From an uncultured Prevotella sp. (GTDB lineage Bacteria > Bacteroidota > Bacteroidia > Bacteroidales > Bacteroidaceae): a DNA stretch of 64,000 nt. This document shows, piece by piece, positions 8,235-18,220 of this stretch; the stretch's first letter is position 1, and every line of letters starts with the position of its first letter. The translations under genes and the position numbers were made by a program. The stretch covers positions 47,893 to 111,892 of the forward strand of contig CAMPYJ010000004.1 of assembly GCA_946998205.1 (NCBI GenBank), in the 5' to 3' direction. The notes beneath the pieces were generated by a model. It had not been told where the DNA came from. It ran no database searches and saw only the letters and a list, made by a program, of their open reading frames with translations.

Positions 8235-8567
8235 TTAATGATGCTCTGGAACGATGGCAAAATAACGGACATCCGACGACGTGAGGTTTTCCATGTAATG
8301 TTGGTGCCCCATTGGACAATAATGCACTTGTCCGGCTTGCACTCGCTCTGACTTTCCATCAACATGACATGTCAACGTTCCTTCTAAGACATAGATAATC
8401 TCGCAATTACCAACGTGGGTATGAAGCCCACTCGAAGCACCTGGCTTGAGTGTGCTCAACATGATTTTACACTTATCATCCGCAAAGTTGCGCGTAACAA
8501 GTGTGCCTTTACCTCCTTTGAAACCTTCTATGGTCTGTTCGTCTAAATCATTGAAATCTATAACCAT
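8235..8567 (-). CDS. Small cupin-domain protein
   Basis: A 110-residue single-domain cupin. The conserved beta-barrel motifs are visible: PGASSGLHTHVGNCEIIYVLEG (metal-binding His residues and Glu) and the second motif with CPMGHQHYMEN. Small cupins of this kind bind a metal and a small ligand or act as isomerases or dioxygenases; the function here is unknown. The open frame extends upstream to 8618, but the promoter boxes (8596-8626) lie inside that extension, so the ATG at 8567 is chosen. It is on the same strand as the LuxR-type gene, 139 bases upstream of it. Confidence 0.82.
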   Translation of the reverse strand: MVIDFNDLDEQTIEGFKGGKGTLVTRNFADDKCKIMLSTLKPGASSGLHTHVGNCEIIYVLEGTLTCHVDGKSERVQAGQVHYCPMGHQHYMENLTSSDVRYFAIVPEHH

Positions 8568-8595
8568 AATGTTCTTGTATGTTTTAGTTGTACGG

Positions 8596-8626
8596 CAAAG
8601 ATAATTAAATAATGACACACCACAAA
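8596..8626 (-). promoter_or_regulatory. Promoter of the cupin gene
   Basis: On the minus strand, TTTG (8626-8623), a 19-base spacer and TATCTTTG (8603-8596) make a consensus Bacteroidetes promoter. It decides the cupin start at 8567. Confidence 0.72.
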
Positions 8627-8667
8627 GAGATTATGTCATTTAATCTTCTTCATCATTTCAAAGCAAA

Positions 8668-8695
8668 AGAGGGCGTGCTGCGAAGCACACCCTCT
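8668..8695 (-). terminator. Terminator after the BACON-type lipoprotein gene
   Basis: A 12-bp stem, AGAGGGCGTGCT (8668-8679) with AGCACACCCTCT (8684-8695), has one mismatch and a four-base loop. On the minus strand it is followed by TTTTGCTTTG. It lies 29 bases beyond the stop of the gene at 8725. Confidence 0.72.
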
Positions 8696-8724
8696 CAAGA
8701 TAAATCTTATTCAGGAGCCATTAC

Positions 8725-10344
8725 CTATTTACGTATCCAGCTCTTGTCCCAGATATTCAATTGTTTTTTCGTCTTGTAAACAGAAGGGATGCAAACAACA
8801 TTCACCTTACTGTCCTTGGCAGCCTGCACATAATAATAAATGTTCTTACCGTTGTACTTTCCTGTCCGTTGATGAATCAAGGCAAAAGTGTTTGTGCCAT
8901 CAGTCAACTCACCTGCACTTTTCACACCCGAGTACTTCACGTCAATGGTCTTACCCACGGTAGCGTCTTTGATGCGGATGTAACGGTTGATGTACTTTCC
9001 ATAGTCAGCCGCAAGCTGTGCAAGGGTCACTTCCGTTGGTTTGGGTGCATCACCTTTGGTTACTTTAGCCAGTTCGGTTTGCAACGACGTGGCTTCAGGA
9101 AGTCCGTTGTACGCATAGCCTGCGCCCCACACACGTCCGTTGATGACATCACCCACAGCAAGAGTTGAATTGCCACTGTAAAGCAGCAAGCCACCTGTTG
9201 CGTCTTCGACGAAAATATTGCTGCCATTCTTGTAGGTTACCTTCGCATCAGTAAGCACAACGTCGAAGCTCACCTGCTTTTTCTTGTCAGAGCTGGCTGA
9301 TATTACGGATGAGATTCCCGCAATACCACCAGTGGTAACAGGAGTTGTGCCAAGCTGAATGATGGAAACTGTCAACACAGACTCTTCCTTTCCCTTGGTA
9401 CTTTTGAACGTAAGTGTGCCCTCACGGTTCTTGCCAGTGTTGTTCTCAGTAGGCTTAACAGTAAATACCAAGTCACCCTTCTTATTGACCGTGTAGCCTG
9501 GTTCTATCGTCATCCAGTCGACATCCGACTTGAAGCTCAAGCCCTCTCCTTTCTGTGTGATGACGATGTTGAAGGGTTTGGCTTCCTTGTCAATGGTCTT
9601 ACTGGTCTCTTTGCTGAGCAAGAGTGCCTTCTTCACAGAGATGAATGTGGCATTTACTATCTCAATTGTCGACTTATAGGTTGTCCTGGCACCTTCAACA
9701 GTGACGGAATCACCGGGAGCGATGTTGAACTTGTTCCAGTTGTACGCTCCCGTCGCATCTTTTGTACCATAGATAAGCAGCTCGTTGCCCTCACCATCTA
9801 CCATGTACCAGTTGCCGTATGAGGTATTAAAGATTTTCCCGCACAAACCTTTCACGCGGTAGGTTTTGCTGTCAACGCCTTTCAACACGTCCTTCACAGT
9901 ACTCACTGGCGTAGGAGAATCGTCTACCTGAGCAACGATGATGTTCTGATATTTATCGCCGGCTTTGATGCGAACGGTGACCGAACGCGTAGCCGTTGTA
10001 GCGCCAACGGTGAAAGAGATGTCGGTAGTTCCGGCGCCACCACTCAGTTGTGACACCTTAACCCACTTGTTTTCCTTGGTTGCCATCTGACTTGTTGGCA
10101 CGTTGTATTTCACGATACCCTTTTCATCATCCAGCGAATCGGCCTTAACCGGAACCATGAAGTCCATGCTCCAATCTTCCGTAGCCGTCACGGTAATCTT
10201 CTGCGTTCCACCTTTCACGTCGAAGGCCACATAAGAAGAAGACACCTTCAAGTTGCTCAAATAGGTGGGTTCGTTGTCGTCCGCACAGCCAGTAAACATG
10301 GCAATGACTGCGATGAACGATGGAATGATATATTTTAGTTTCAT
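8725..10344 (-). CDS. Surface lipoprotein with BACON-like and OB-fold-like domains
   Basis: A 539-residue lipoprotein: signal peptide with lipobox FTGC (Cys19) followed by ADDNEPTY, which suits outer-membrane export. Two BACON-like beta-sandwich segments are apparent, near 33-140 (YVAFDVKGGTQKITVTATEDW, then SVTVRIKAGDKYQNIIVAQ) and near 240-335 (EGLSFKSDVDWMTIEPGYTV, then ESVLTVSIIQLG). Segments near 150-235 and 345-500 resemble OB-fold domains (VYRVKGLCGKIFNTSYGNWYM; VEDATGGLLLYSG). BACON domains are usually binding or spacer modules in surface glycan- or mucin-handling proteins. The gene lies 39 bases behind the TonB receptor, in one operon, so it probably helps capture the ligand of that receptor. 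The ligand is unknown. Confidence 0.8.
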   Translation of the reverse strand: MKLKYIIPSFIAVIAMFTGCADDNEPTYLSNLKVSSSYVAFDVKGGTQKITVTATEDWSMDFMVPVKADSLDDEKGIVKYNVPTSQMATKENKWVKVSQLSGGAGTTDISFTVGATTATRSVTVRIKAGDKYQNIIVAQVDDSPTPVSTVKDVLKGVDSKTYRVKGLCGKIFNTSYGNWYMVDGEGNELLIYGTKDATGAYNWNKFNIAPGDSVTVEGARTTYKSTIEIVNATFISVKKALLLSKETSKTIDKEAKPFNIVITQKGEGLSFKSDVDWMTIEPGYTVNKKGDLVFTVKPTENNTGKNREGTLTFKSTKGKEESVLTVSIIQLGTTPVTTGGIAGISSVISASSDKKKQVSFDVVLTDAKVTYKNGSNIFVEDATGGLLLYSGNSTLAVGDVINGRVWGAGYAYNGLPEATSLQTELAKVTKGDAPKPTEVTLAQLAADYGKYINRYIRIKDATVGKTIDVKYSGVKSAGELTDGTNTFALIHQRTGKYNGKNIYYYVQAAKDSKVNVVCIPSVYKTKKQLNIWDKSWIRK

Positions 10345-10383
10345 ATCCTATTGTTTTATTGTTAGTTAAATGTATGCTTGACT

Positions 10384-13300
10384 TTAGTTGAACGTATACT
10401 TGACACCCACCGACATGTACCAGCACTGGCCGATAGAATAGCTCGGCGTGAACGTTTCTGTATTGCCATTGATGGATTTTGGCGTAGAGAACTCAGCCAC
10501 GCCGTCCTTGTCAACACCCTCGTATTTAAGGATACGGGCATCCGAACCGATAGCAGGATTCAAGTATTTGGCCACGCCCCACTTTGAGTCAAAGAGGTTG
10601 AGCAGGTTCTTGATGTCGAAGCTCAGCTGCAAACCATGCTTTGTCTTACCTACGTTGAGTTTGAAATCGTGCTTGTAACTGAAGTCAATGCGGTGCACCC
10701 AAGGAGAGTAAAGCGTGTAAGCCTCTGCGTATTCCCCCTGATGTTTGCTCAGATAATCATTCGCATGCACATAGTCCATGAAACGCGTCTTGTCGTCTTC
10801 CGATACGAAACGGAATTGCCTGTCGGCCACTTGCTGATCGGTAGGAATGTAGATAGCGTCATAATTGTATCCGTCACCGTTCATATCATTGGTGGTCATG
10901 AACGAGTAGTTGGCTCCACCCTTACATCCCTCATAGAACAAGCTATAATGATTACCGCTCTTGTCGTGGATGGTAGCCGATGCCACCAATCGGTCGGGCG
11001 TGTTGTATTGTGAGTTGTGCAACTTGATGTGGTTCGGTCCCTCCACGGTCGGAACGTATGTGAATGCCGACTCAGCGTTAGAACCCGGCATGCCCGTCAC
11101 GCTCTTGGCCACGTTGTGGGTATAGGCAGCCATCAAGCTGATCCACTCCGCCGGCTGCACATTGGCGGTTACGTTAGCCGTCCAACCGTATCCGCGGCTG
11201 GTGTTCTCCAAGACAAACGCTTTGGGGTTGGTGCGGAATCCTGCGGGATAAATAGGACGGTTGTCCACGCCATTCAATCGAGCAAACCCGCCTACCGAAG
11301 GAATACTCCAGTCTGAGATGGTGGTTTCGTTGAGCGTCTTGTTATAAATAAACTCACCCGACAAGGTGAATGGGAACGACACCGGCACCTGATAGTCGAT
11401 TGCCAATGATGCCTTCCATACCTGTGGCAACTTAAAGTTTTCTGACACGGCGGCGATAGCAGATGGAACCGTTCCGTCCTCTGGCTTGATGGTAGAAGGA
11501 TAGCCCAAGGAAATCAGCTTGTCATAGAGTGCCTTTTGCGTGGCCTTTCCATTGGCATCGGTCACCAGTCCGCCGGCAAAAGTATCCATGCCGAATCCCC
11601 GCTTGGCAGCATTGGCAGCGTTGATCTGAGCCAGGTACTGCACCATGCCACCGTTGGTAGGCATGTTGGTGAAGAACACCAGCGGCAAGTTTCCGGCAAA
11701 GAGCCCCGTACCGCCGCGCACCTTGAGCGACTTGTCACCCAACACATCCCAGGTAAATCCCACGCGCGGCGAGAATATCCAGCTGGCCGAAGGCCACTTG
11801 CCCGTATCGATGCGCCGCCCTTCGTAATCAAGGTTATAGATGGCCTTGTTGGTCATCAGGTCACTGTTGATGAATGAGAGATTGTCGATGCGCAGACCGT
11901 AAACCAACTTGAGGTTGTCTTTCACCGACCATTCATCTTGTCCGTAAGCAGAAATCTTGTTACTCCTCACGCGAGCGGCCGGCGCGCGCTCGCCGTCATA
12001 GCCGTAAGTGAGGTTCACAATCTCGGGAGCGGCGCCGTTGATGAAGTCGTCCAGACTGGCGTAGCGATAATAGCCTGTACCATTACGCATGTAGGCATTG
12101 TCAGCCATCTTGTATTCGTAGGCCAGACCACCGGTGATCTTGTGCTTGCCCATGTAGTAAGTCAGCTCGTCCTTCACATTCCACACGTCGTTATGAACGG
12201 CATTGTTCCATGTGAACAGCTCGTACCCCAACGACAGGTAAGCCTGTCCGCCCTTCAGGATGTCGATGAAAGGAAATTCTGAAGAGTTGGAATTACGCAA
12301 GTCATCCAATTTAGAATAGGTTGCCAGCAACTGGTTGGAAAGGCTCTCCGTCAAGCGACTGTTCAAGTCGAACGAGAACGAGTGCACCAGGTTGTCCATC
12401 GAATACATCGTGTTGGCATACGCCATGGAGGCCTGCGACATACGTCCTTCCGACATACGCGTGCCGCCGTCCATGGACGATGCGTTAGGCGATCTCCAGT
12501 TGCGGTTCTTTGTATAGTTGTAACGCAGTGCCAAATGGTGCTGGTCAGTGATGTTCCAGTCTAAGCGCGCCAACAGCTTGGTGTTGCTGATGTCAGCGGG
12601 GAAGCTGGTGTACGAACCGGTGTCGTATCCGTATTTCTTGCTCACAAAGTCAGAAACGGTCTGCATGTCCTTTACCGTCGTACGCGAAACAAACTCCGGA
12701 ACGTTGGCCACGCCGTCCTCAGAGGCCCTCCAACGGTTGGCCACCGTAGGAACCTTGTCTGTCTCACCATTCACGAAGAAGAACAGCTTATTCTTGATGA
12801 TTGGGCCACCCAACGTGAAACCATAGGTAGTCTTGCGGTCCTTCTCGCGCGCGTTGGTCAGTTGGAATCCGTTGACAGCGTCACCGCGCATGTTCTCATT
12901 TCTGTGAAAGACGTACGCGCTGCCCTTGAACGTATTGGTACCCGACTTGGTAATGGCATTCACGCCACCGCCGATGAAGTTGGTCTGGCGCACGTCGTAT
13001 GGAGCAATCACCACCTGCAACTCTTCAATGGCTTCGATGGAGATGGGGTTGCCGCCACCGGGAAGGGCCGATGACAAGCCAAAGTTGTTGTTGAAGTTGG
13101 CCCCGTCCACGGTAAAGTTGGCCGTGCGGCCATCTGTTCCGACAAAGCTCATGCCATTGCCCCCGTAAGGAGAAAGACGCGTGATGTCGGTGATGCTGCG
13201 GCTCACCGTAGGCAAGTTCATCATCTGCGAGTTGTTGATGTTGGTCGAGGCACCGGTCTTCTCTTGCGCGAACTTCGACGCCGTGGCGCTCACTACGACC

Positions 13301-13653
13301 TCGCCCAGCATGGAGGCGTTCTCCGAAAGACTTACGTTAAGGTTGTACACCTCACCCAACTGAAGCATGACATCCTTGTAAGTCTTCGTCTGGTGTCCCA
13401 CATAACTCACCGTAACGGCATAAGGGCCACCCGTACGCATACCTTGAATGTTAAAACGCCCGTTCACGTTGGTCACTGCCGAATAGGTAGTTCCAGAGGG
13501 TTCGTGCACAGCCTGGATGGTCGCGCCAATGAGTTCTTCGCCAGTTCCCTCAAGGGTAACCTTACCACTCATTGCGGAAGTTGTAACCTGTGCCATCATT
13601 GACGTGCACAGACACATCATCATGGACATCAGAAAAACAATTTTTTTCTGCAT
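10384..13653 (-). CDS. Oar-like TonB-dependent receptor
   Basis: A 1089-residue outer-membrane receptor. A signal peptide (1-22, ending SMMAQ) is followed by a carboxypeptidase-regulatory-like domain (about 28-110: SGKVTLEGTGEELIGATIQA, NGRFNIQGMRTGGPY), a plug domain (about 125-240: LPTVSRSITDITRLSPYGG, then FTVDGANFNNNFG) and a long beta-barrel ending VGVKYTFN. The Oar-type layout differs from SusC; no SusD partner is present, and the BACON-type lipoprotein downstream takes that place. TAATTTTG on the minus strand (13720-13713) is a probable -7 box about 60 bases before the ATG. The substrate is not deducible; Oar relatives are implicated in import of peptides or other large ligands. Confidence 0.9.
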   Translation of the reverse strand: MQKKIVFLMSMMMCLCTSMMAQVTTSAMSGKVTLEGTGEELIGATIQAVHEPSGTTYSAVTNVNGRFNIQGMRTGGPYAVTVSYVGHQTKTYKDVMLQLGEVYNLNVSLSENASMLGEVVVSATASKFAQEKTGASTNINNSQMMNLPTVSRSITDITRLSPYGGNGMSFVGTDGRTANFTVDGANFNNNFGLSSALPGGGNPISIEAIEELQVVIAPYDVRQTNFIGGGVNAITKSGTNTFKGSAYVFHRNENMRGDAVNGFQLTNAREKDRKTTYGFTLGGPIIKNKLFFFVNGETDKVPTVANRWRASEDGVANVPEFVSRTTVKDMQTVSDFVSKKYGYDTGSYTSFPADISNTKLLARLDWNITDQHHLALRYNYTKNRNWRSPNASSMDGGTRMSEGRMSQASMAYANTMYSMDNLVHSFSFDLNSRLTESLSNQLLATYSKLDDLRNSNSSEFPFIDILKGGQAYLSLGYELFTWNNAVHNDVWNVKDELTYYMGKHKITGGLAYEYKMADNAYMRNGTGYYRYASLDDFINGAAPEIVNLTYGYDGERAPAARVRSNKISAYGQDEWSVKDNLKLVYGLRIDNLSFINSDLMTNKAIYNLDYEGRRIDTGKWPSASWIFSPRVGFTWDVLGDKSLKVRGGTGLFAGNLPLVFFTNMPTNGGMVQYLAQINAANAAKRGFGMDTFAGGLVTDANGKATQKALYDKLISLGYPSTIKPEDGTVPSAIAAVSENFKLPQVWKASLAIDYQVPVSFPFTLSGEFIYNKTLNETTISDWSIPSVGGFARLNGVDNRPIYPAGFRTNPKAFVLENTSRGYGWTANVTANVQPAEWISLMAAYTHNVAKSVTGMPGSNAESAFTYVPTVEGPNHIKLHNSQYNTPDRLVASATIHDKSGNHYSLFYEGCKGGANYSFMTTNDMNGDGYNYDAIYIPTDQQVADRQFRFVSEDDKTRFMDYVHANDYLSKHQGEYAEAYTLYSPWVHRIDFSYKHDFKLNVGKTKHGLQLSFDIKNLLNLFDSKWGVAKYLNPAIGSDARILKYEGVDKDGVAEFSTPKSINGNTETFTPSYSIGQCWYMSVGVKYTFN

Positions 13654-13950
13654 TTTTGTGTTAATTTTTAATTAAAAAAGAGGCATGAAAACCTATGTAA
13701 TTTATTTCACTGCAAAATTAATTAAAACTTTTCATACAAGTGTTACATTTCGGTTAAGATTTGCCCGGATGTTATCCTTCATGGAGATTCTGACTGGTGA
13801 CAAGGGGTAAAATCAGCGGCGGTGACATGACGCGTCACACCCGCCGCAGACACGCCTTTTGCCTTTCGTACACACTCACCCCGTCAGGAGGATTGAGACG
13901 GAGACGCACAGGCCTGGCGGAACGTAAGAAGCCAACGCATTGTGATGTAA

Positions 13951-14143
13951 GGGCAGTTCTATAAATTGCCACCGTAAAGTTTTTTTATGTCAGTCAGTTT
14001 ACGTTTTGTCATCTTGTGGACTCTTTTTTGGTTCAATTTGCTTGTTCGTTCAGTCGTATAGCTCGCTATACTCCTTCACTCACAAACAAATTGACCTCAA
14101 AAAGAGTCACACAATCTGCCAAAGCTAATTTATAGAACCGCCC
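13951..14143. mobile_element. MITE-like element, copy B (193 bp)
   Basis: The left end reads GGGCAGTTCTATAAATT (one change from the family end) and the right end AATTTATAGAACCGCCC. The flanks are GTAA at 13947-13950 and GTAA at 14144-14147, an exact 4-bp target duplication that differs from the other copies. It is in the same orientation as copies C and D. Confidence 0.88.
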
Positions 14144-14312
14144 GTAAAACATTTTACACATAAAACGCCCCAAAAACGGGATTGCAGAACCGGCATTCTG
14201 GAAAAAATCACTATGCTTTCAGGGTGCAAGACTGGGGATTGGCCGGGTGGACAAAACGTATTTCTGAGCAAAAACATAGCGTTGTCGGTCACATACGCAC
14301 CCCTTTGACGGA

Positions 14313-14400
14313 CAATCTACATGCCATTGGCCTGCAAAAGCATGCAGATTGGCGCGTTAAAGCAATGCCTTTTACCCAAAATTCGCATCAAACACGCCAT
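14313..14400. repeat. 22-bp-period repeat array (4 degenerate units)
   Basis: Units start at 14313 (CAATCTACATGCC), 14335 (CAAAAGCATGCAGATTGG), 14357 and 14379. The first two are clear; the last two are degenerate but keep the 22-base phase. Family as at 266-353. Confidence 0.6.
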
Positions 14401-14625
14401 CAAACACACAGAAAAACAGCAAATCACTGGTTGCTAATCAGTTACGAACCCACCTCATATTGGCCGTATTTGCAACGTCCACCATGACTGCTTGCAAATA
14501 AGCCAAGGAGCGAAAGCCTTGTTGTCAAGAAAATTCAGCATAAGGTTTTGCCCCTCCTATCCATGAGGTCAATCCTTGCTACCATGGCATGAGCACGCTC
14601 GTCCACGATGGAAAATAACATTAAA

Positions 14626-14818
14626 GGGCGGTTCTATAAATTACCGCCGTAAAGTGTTTTGCATGTTGGATAGTTTACATTTTGTCATCTTGCGGTCTCT
14701 TTTTGGTTCAATTTGTTTGTTCGTTCAGTCGTATAGCCCGCTATACTCCTTCACTCACAAACAAATTGTCCACAAAAACAGCCTCGCAAACTGACAAAGC
14801 TAATTTATAGAACCGCCC
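14626..14818. mobile_element. MITE-like element, copy C (193 bp)
   Basis: Perfect 18-bp ends GGGCGGTTCTATAAATTA / TAATTTATAGAACCGCCC, with TAAA flanking both sides (14622-14625 and 14819-14822). An internal dyad, CAATTTGTTTGT to ACAAACAAATTG, encloses GTATAGCCCGCTATAC. It ends about 70 bases before the rpoD -7 box. Confidence 0.88.
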
Positions 14819-14965
14819 TAAAAAGGCACATTTAATGAAGTTTAAGTATTATACAGCTTTAAAGATTAGGATATTTCGATAATTATAAGTACCTTTGCAA
14901 GGTTTATTGTAGAATTTTATTCAATATTCAGATTATCAATCAGTTAGAAGTTTAGGGTATTTAGA

Positions 14966-15838
14966 ATGAGACAATTAAAAATTCAGAAAAGCATTACCAA
15001 CCGCTCAAGTGAAGCATTGGACAAGTATCTTGTCGAGATAGGCCGCGCCCCCCTGATATCAATTGACGAGGAGATAGAACTCGCACAGAAGATTAAGAAA
15101 GGCGGACCTGAAGGCGAGAGGGCCAAGGACAAGCTTGTCACCGCCAACTTGAGATTTGTTGTTTCTGTGGCCAAGCAATACCAACACCAAGGACTTTCAC
15201 TGACAGACCTAATTGACGAAGGCAACATCGGCCTGATCAAGGCAGCCCAGAAGTTTGACGAAACGCGTGGATTCAAATTCATCTCGTATGCCGTATGGTG
15301 GATTCGCCAAAGCATCCTGCAAGCTATCGCGGAACAGAGCCGCATCGTCAGGCTGCCCCTCAACCAAGTGGGGTCGCTCAATAAGATTAATCACGAAATC
15401 AACAGGTTCGAGCAAGAGAACCACCGCCGCCCGTCCATCTCTGAACTGTCGGATGCGACGAACATCGATGAAGACAAAATCAGCCAGAGCATGATGGCCG
15501 ACGGGCATCATGTAAGCATAGACGCACCTTTCCAAGACGGCGAAGACAACACCATGCTCGACGTCATGCCCAGCGGAGAAGACAGCAGGGCCGACAAGCA
15601 TGTGGACCACGAGTCGATGGCGCAAGAGCTAAACACGGTGCTCAACAAGGTGCTGAAAGACCGTGAGATAACCATCATCAAGGAATGCTTCGGCATTGGG
15701 TGTCACGAGAAGGGACTGGAAGAAATCGGAGACCAGCTGGGACTGACGCGCGAACGCGTGAGACAAATCCGTGAAAAAAGCATCGCGAAGCTACGCGACA
15801 GCGGTAATGCGAAAATCCTGATGAAATATTTAGGATAG
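14966..15838 (+). CDS. rpoD: Primary sigma factor RpoD (Bacteroidetes sigma-ABfr type)
   Basis: A 290-residue group 1/2 sigma factor that directs RNA polymerase to housekeeping promoters. It begins directly with region 1.2 (SSEALDKYLVEIGRAPLISI), lacking region 1.1 as is usual in this phylum. Region 2 is complete (VTANLRFVVSVAKQY, GLIKAAQKFDETRGFKF, SYAVWWIRQSI), followed by region 3 and region 4 with the -35-reading helix GLTRERVRQIREKSIAKLR. The single-unit gene has a -7 box (TACCTTTG, 14890-14897), a short leader and a strong terminator directly after it. The TTTG / TAnnTTTG promoters seen across the window are those this sigma is known to read. Confidence 0.96.
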   Translation: MRQLKIQKSITNRSSEALDKYLVEIGRAPLISIDEEIELAQKIKKGGPEGERAKDKLVTANLRFVVSVAKQYQHQGLSLTDLIDEGNIGLIKAAQKFDETRGFKFISYAVWWIRQSILQAIAEQSRIVRLPLNQVGSLNKINHEINRFEQENHRRPSISELSDATNIDEDKISQSMMADGHHVSIDAPFQDGEDNTMLDVMPSGEDSRADKHVDHESMAQELNTVLNKVLKDREITIIKECFGIGCHEKGLEEIGDQLGLTRERVRQIREKSIAKLRDSGNAKILMKYLG

Positions 15839-15862
15839 ATTTTATTAGACAAAAAACGCTGC

Positions 15863-15899
15863 GGCCCCAAGCATGTATCCATGCTTGGGGCCGTTTTTA
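15863..15899 (+). terminator. Intrinsic terminator of rpoD
   Basis: A perfect 12-bp stem, GGCCCCAAGCAT (15863-15874) with ATGCTTGGGGCC (15881-15892), with a six-base loop and GTTTTTAT after it, 25 bases beyond the rpoD stop. Confidence 0.93.
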
Positions 15900-15978
15900 T
15901 ATGGATGGATGTTGGGAAAATGGGTGACGAACCAACCGTCATCACCCTGCGTTAAAAAGGCATCACGTTTAGACCCGA

Positions 15979-18183
15979 CTACTCATTGGCTACCAAATCT
16001 TCCATCACGAAAGCCTCCTTCATACCAATGCCATACTGTTGTAACAGGTCGGCATCCATCGCAAAGACATCGTGCAGCAAGGTGTTGCCGCCCGGCAGCG
16101 GTCGTTCTTTATTCGTTTCCGCCACATATTGCTTGAACAAGTTGACGGTCTCTTCCATATTGGACAGAAACCATTGGCAATAACCGGCATTCAAACAATC
16201 GGTTGGCATGCGATGCTGATTGGCCAACAGGCGCGTGTAGATGGGAGCCGCCTGCTGAGGTTTCTGTTGTCGGAGATACCCCCAAGCCAACGAACGCTGG
16301 ATGGACAGATTCTCGGGGTGGTCGTAATTCAACTTGAACAGCAGGCTCATCCCCTCCTCTATCTCGTCATTGTTCATCAGCGACACGGCTAAGTTCAGCT
16401 GCACATGCTCGTTCGTGGCATCCAGTTCCAACAACCTGCGGTTGTATTCGACGGCCTGCTCGTACTTTTCCAGATAAAAGCCAGTGAGCGCTTTTCCACG
16501 AATGGCCGGCATGTCATCGGCATTCATCTCCAAAACGTTCGTGTAAGCCTTGTCGGCCGACAGATAATCTTTCTCCCGATAAGACGCCATGGCAGCCAGT
16601 CGCCAATACTCTATGTCATCACTATCCTTGTACGCACCGAGCAATTGCCACAGCTCTCTGTAGAAATGGTGCTTGTAGAGAAACTTTCCTACTTCCATCA
16701 CCCTATCCTTCAAGGGCGATTCACGAAAATAAGGGCATATCACGAAAAACGCACTATTCTCCACAGCACTCGTATCAAAGGGATTGTGAAAATCGTTTTT
16801 GTTGTGATAGATGCGATAAAAGCGATACAAATCCTGCAAATACATCCGCCTGACATAGGCTGGATTGCTTTTCTCTTCCATGCCGACCGTGGTGCCGAAG
16901 ACATCTTGATTGTCCAGCATTTCGCGCATGTTTTGAGGTATTTTATCAATGATTGACGACAGTCCCAAGACAAAAGAATATTTATCCGAGTCGCAGAAAG
17001 GCCCGCTCTCGAGCAACAACTGCATGAACTTGTTGCCGCCCAGCTTGTCGTTCACCTGCCTGAGTTCAGGATGATCTTCGTAGAAAGGTACGAACCAGTT
17101 GCTCAATGTGGTGAAGAACGCAAATCTCTTCATGTGTGAGAATCCACCGAAATAGATGTCCGATCCAGCCTTCTGCATGTTCATCATTTGGTTGAAGTTG
17201 CATTCCATCTCCTCCATAGCCTGGTCTGCCGCACCCGGGTTGAGCATTTCATCCACCTCATCTTCTTCTTTTTCCACGATGCCCGCACGCGAAATGCTGA
17301 TGTTACTGCCTTTCATGAGGCTGGGAATGATGTCTTTTTGCAGCTTCTCATTGTCGGCGTCGGCGTTCATACAATAGAACATCTGCATTTGCAACTCCAC
17401 CAATTCACGGCAGGTTTGCTCATCCTGACACAAAGTGTTGATGGTCTGTTGTATCTCGGGATAGATGTCTCCCTCGTTTTCCGGCAACGACAGCACGATG
17501 CCTACCAACGCCCTTTGCCTGAGATGTGGGTCGGTTGCCTGGCGATAGACCTGCACCAGCGTTTGAAACTGATGGATGTCGAACAGCTGGATGACCGACA
17601 GCATCACGCCACTCAGCAACAATTGGGCGTCGACGGCGTCGATGGTGGGCGACAAAAGCAGTTCTTGTGCGAACTCAGCCGTGCTTTCATTCCATTGCGG
17701 AGACACCAGCAAGACGTTGAAAAGTTTATTGACATATTGCTGATGCCGGTCGTAAAGTTCCTGTTTTCTGACCTTCTGCTCCTCCTGAGGCTCAAGCGAC
17801 AGCAACGCTATATCCTGCACGAACGCCTCCAACCGCGTCTTAATCGCATCCAAATCGGCATCCAGCGACTGCACATCCATATAGGCTGCTTGGTACGAAG
17901 GGTTCTCGTTGAGGAACACAGCCAACTGCACGTCGGCGTTCAGGACATACAGTGCTTTCAACAAACGGTCGTAAACTTCCTCAAACTGGGGGTCATTCAG
18001 CCCTTTGCGCATGTAAGACTTCATGAGTTCGTAATCGCTCTCAATGCGACTGATGCGTGCGTCAAATGCGTGAAGTTTATCCGATTTGATAAAAGAACGA
18101 AGGCTTTTCAAGGCCTCACCCACGTTTTGTTCGGACGTGATGACATTCCTAATCTGCTGTAATTCGCTATCTGTGTATTCCAA
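15979..18183 (-). CDS. Tetratricopeptide-repeat protein, function unknown
   Basis: A 734-residue soluble protein with no signal peptide. The C-terminal third (about 535-690) consists of TPR helices: YWRLAAMASYREKDYLSADK, AYTNVLEMNADDMPAIRGKA, YEQAVEYNRRLLELDATNEH, LAWGYLRQQKPQQAAPIYTR. The N-terminal part is helical and acidic without recognised motifs. TPR arrays bind partner proteins, and nothing here names the partner. The gene starts 38 bases downstream of the substrate-binding lipoprotein gene on the same strand and converges with rpoD. Confidence 0.75.
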   Translation of the reverse strand: MEYTDSELQQIRNVITSEQNVGEALKSLRSFIKSDKLHAFDARISRIESDYELMKSYMRKGLNDPQFEEVYDRLLKALYVLNADVQLAVFLNENPSYQAAYMDVQSLDADLDAIKTRLEAFVQDIALLSLEPQEEQKVRKQELYDRHQQYVNKLFNVLLVSPQWNESTAEFAQELLLSPTIDAVDAQLLLSGVMLSVIQLFDIHQFQTLVQVYRQATDPHLRQRALVGIVLSLPENEGDIYPEIQQTINTLCQDEQTCRELVELQMQMFYCMNADADNEKLQKDIIPSLMKGSNISISRAGIVEKEEDEVDEMLNPGAADQAMEEMECNFNQMMNMQKAGSDIYFGGFSHMKRFAFFTTLSNWFVPFYEDHPELRQVNDKLGGNKFMQLLLESGPFCDSDKYSFVLGLSSIIDKIPQNMREMLDNQDVFGTTVGMEEKSNPAYVRRMYLQDLYRFYRIYHNKNDFHNPFDTSAVENSAFFVICPYFRESPLKDRVMEVGKFLYKHHFYRELWQLLGAYKDSDDIEYWRLAAMASYREKDYLSADKAYTNVLEMNADDMPAIRGKALTGFYLEKYEQAVEYNRRLLELDATNEHVQLNLAVSLMNNDEIEEGMSLLFKLNYDHPENLSIQRSLAWGYLRQQKPQQAAPIYTRLLANQHRMPTDCLNAGYCQWFLSNMEETVNLFKQYVAETNKERPLPGGNTLLHDVFAMDADLLQQYGIGMKEAFVMEDLVANE

Positions 18184-18220
18184 AATACAATCTATGTTAA
18201 TGATAAACTACGTCCAACGG

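Larger units (their letters stand above)
13654..14965. other. Repeat-rich intergenic region upstream of rpoD
   Basis: About 1.3 kb without a credible gene. It holds the receptor's -7 box, a GC-rich hairpin (GCGGCGGTGAC 13816-13826 with GTCACACCCGCCGC 13834-13847), two MITE-like copies (13951-14143 and 14626-14818), a 22-bp repeat array (14313-14400) and the rpoD -7 box TACCTTTG at 14890-14897. Frames in the 14182-14487 stretch translate the repeats and are not genes. Confidence 0.6.

Noticed and set aside
13816..13847. The GC-rich hairpin upstream of the TonB receptor as a terminator
   Set aside because: No U-run follows on either strand and no gene ends next to it.
14182..14487. A 101-codon frame in the rpoD upstream region
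   Set aside because: It translates the 22-bp repeats (KHADWRVKA-type strings) and repeat-flanking DNA; composition is not protein-like.
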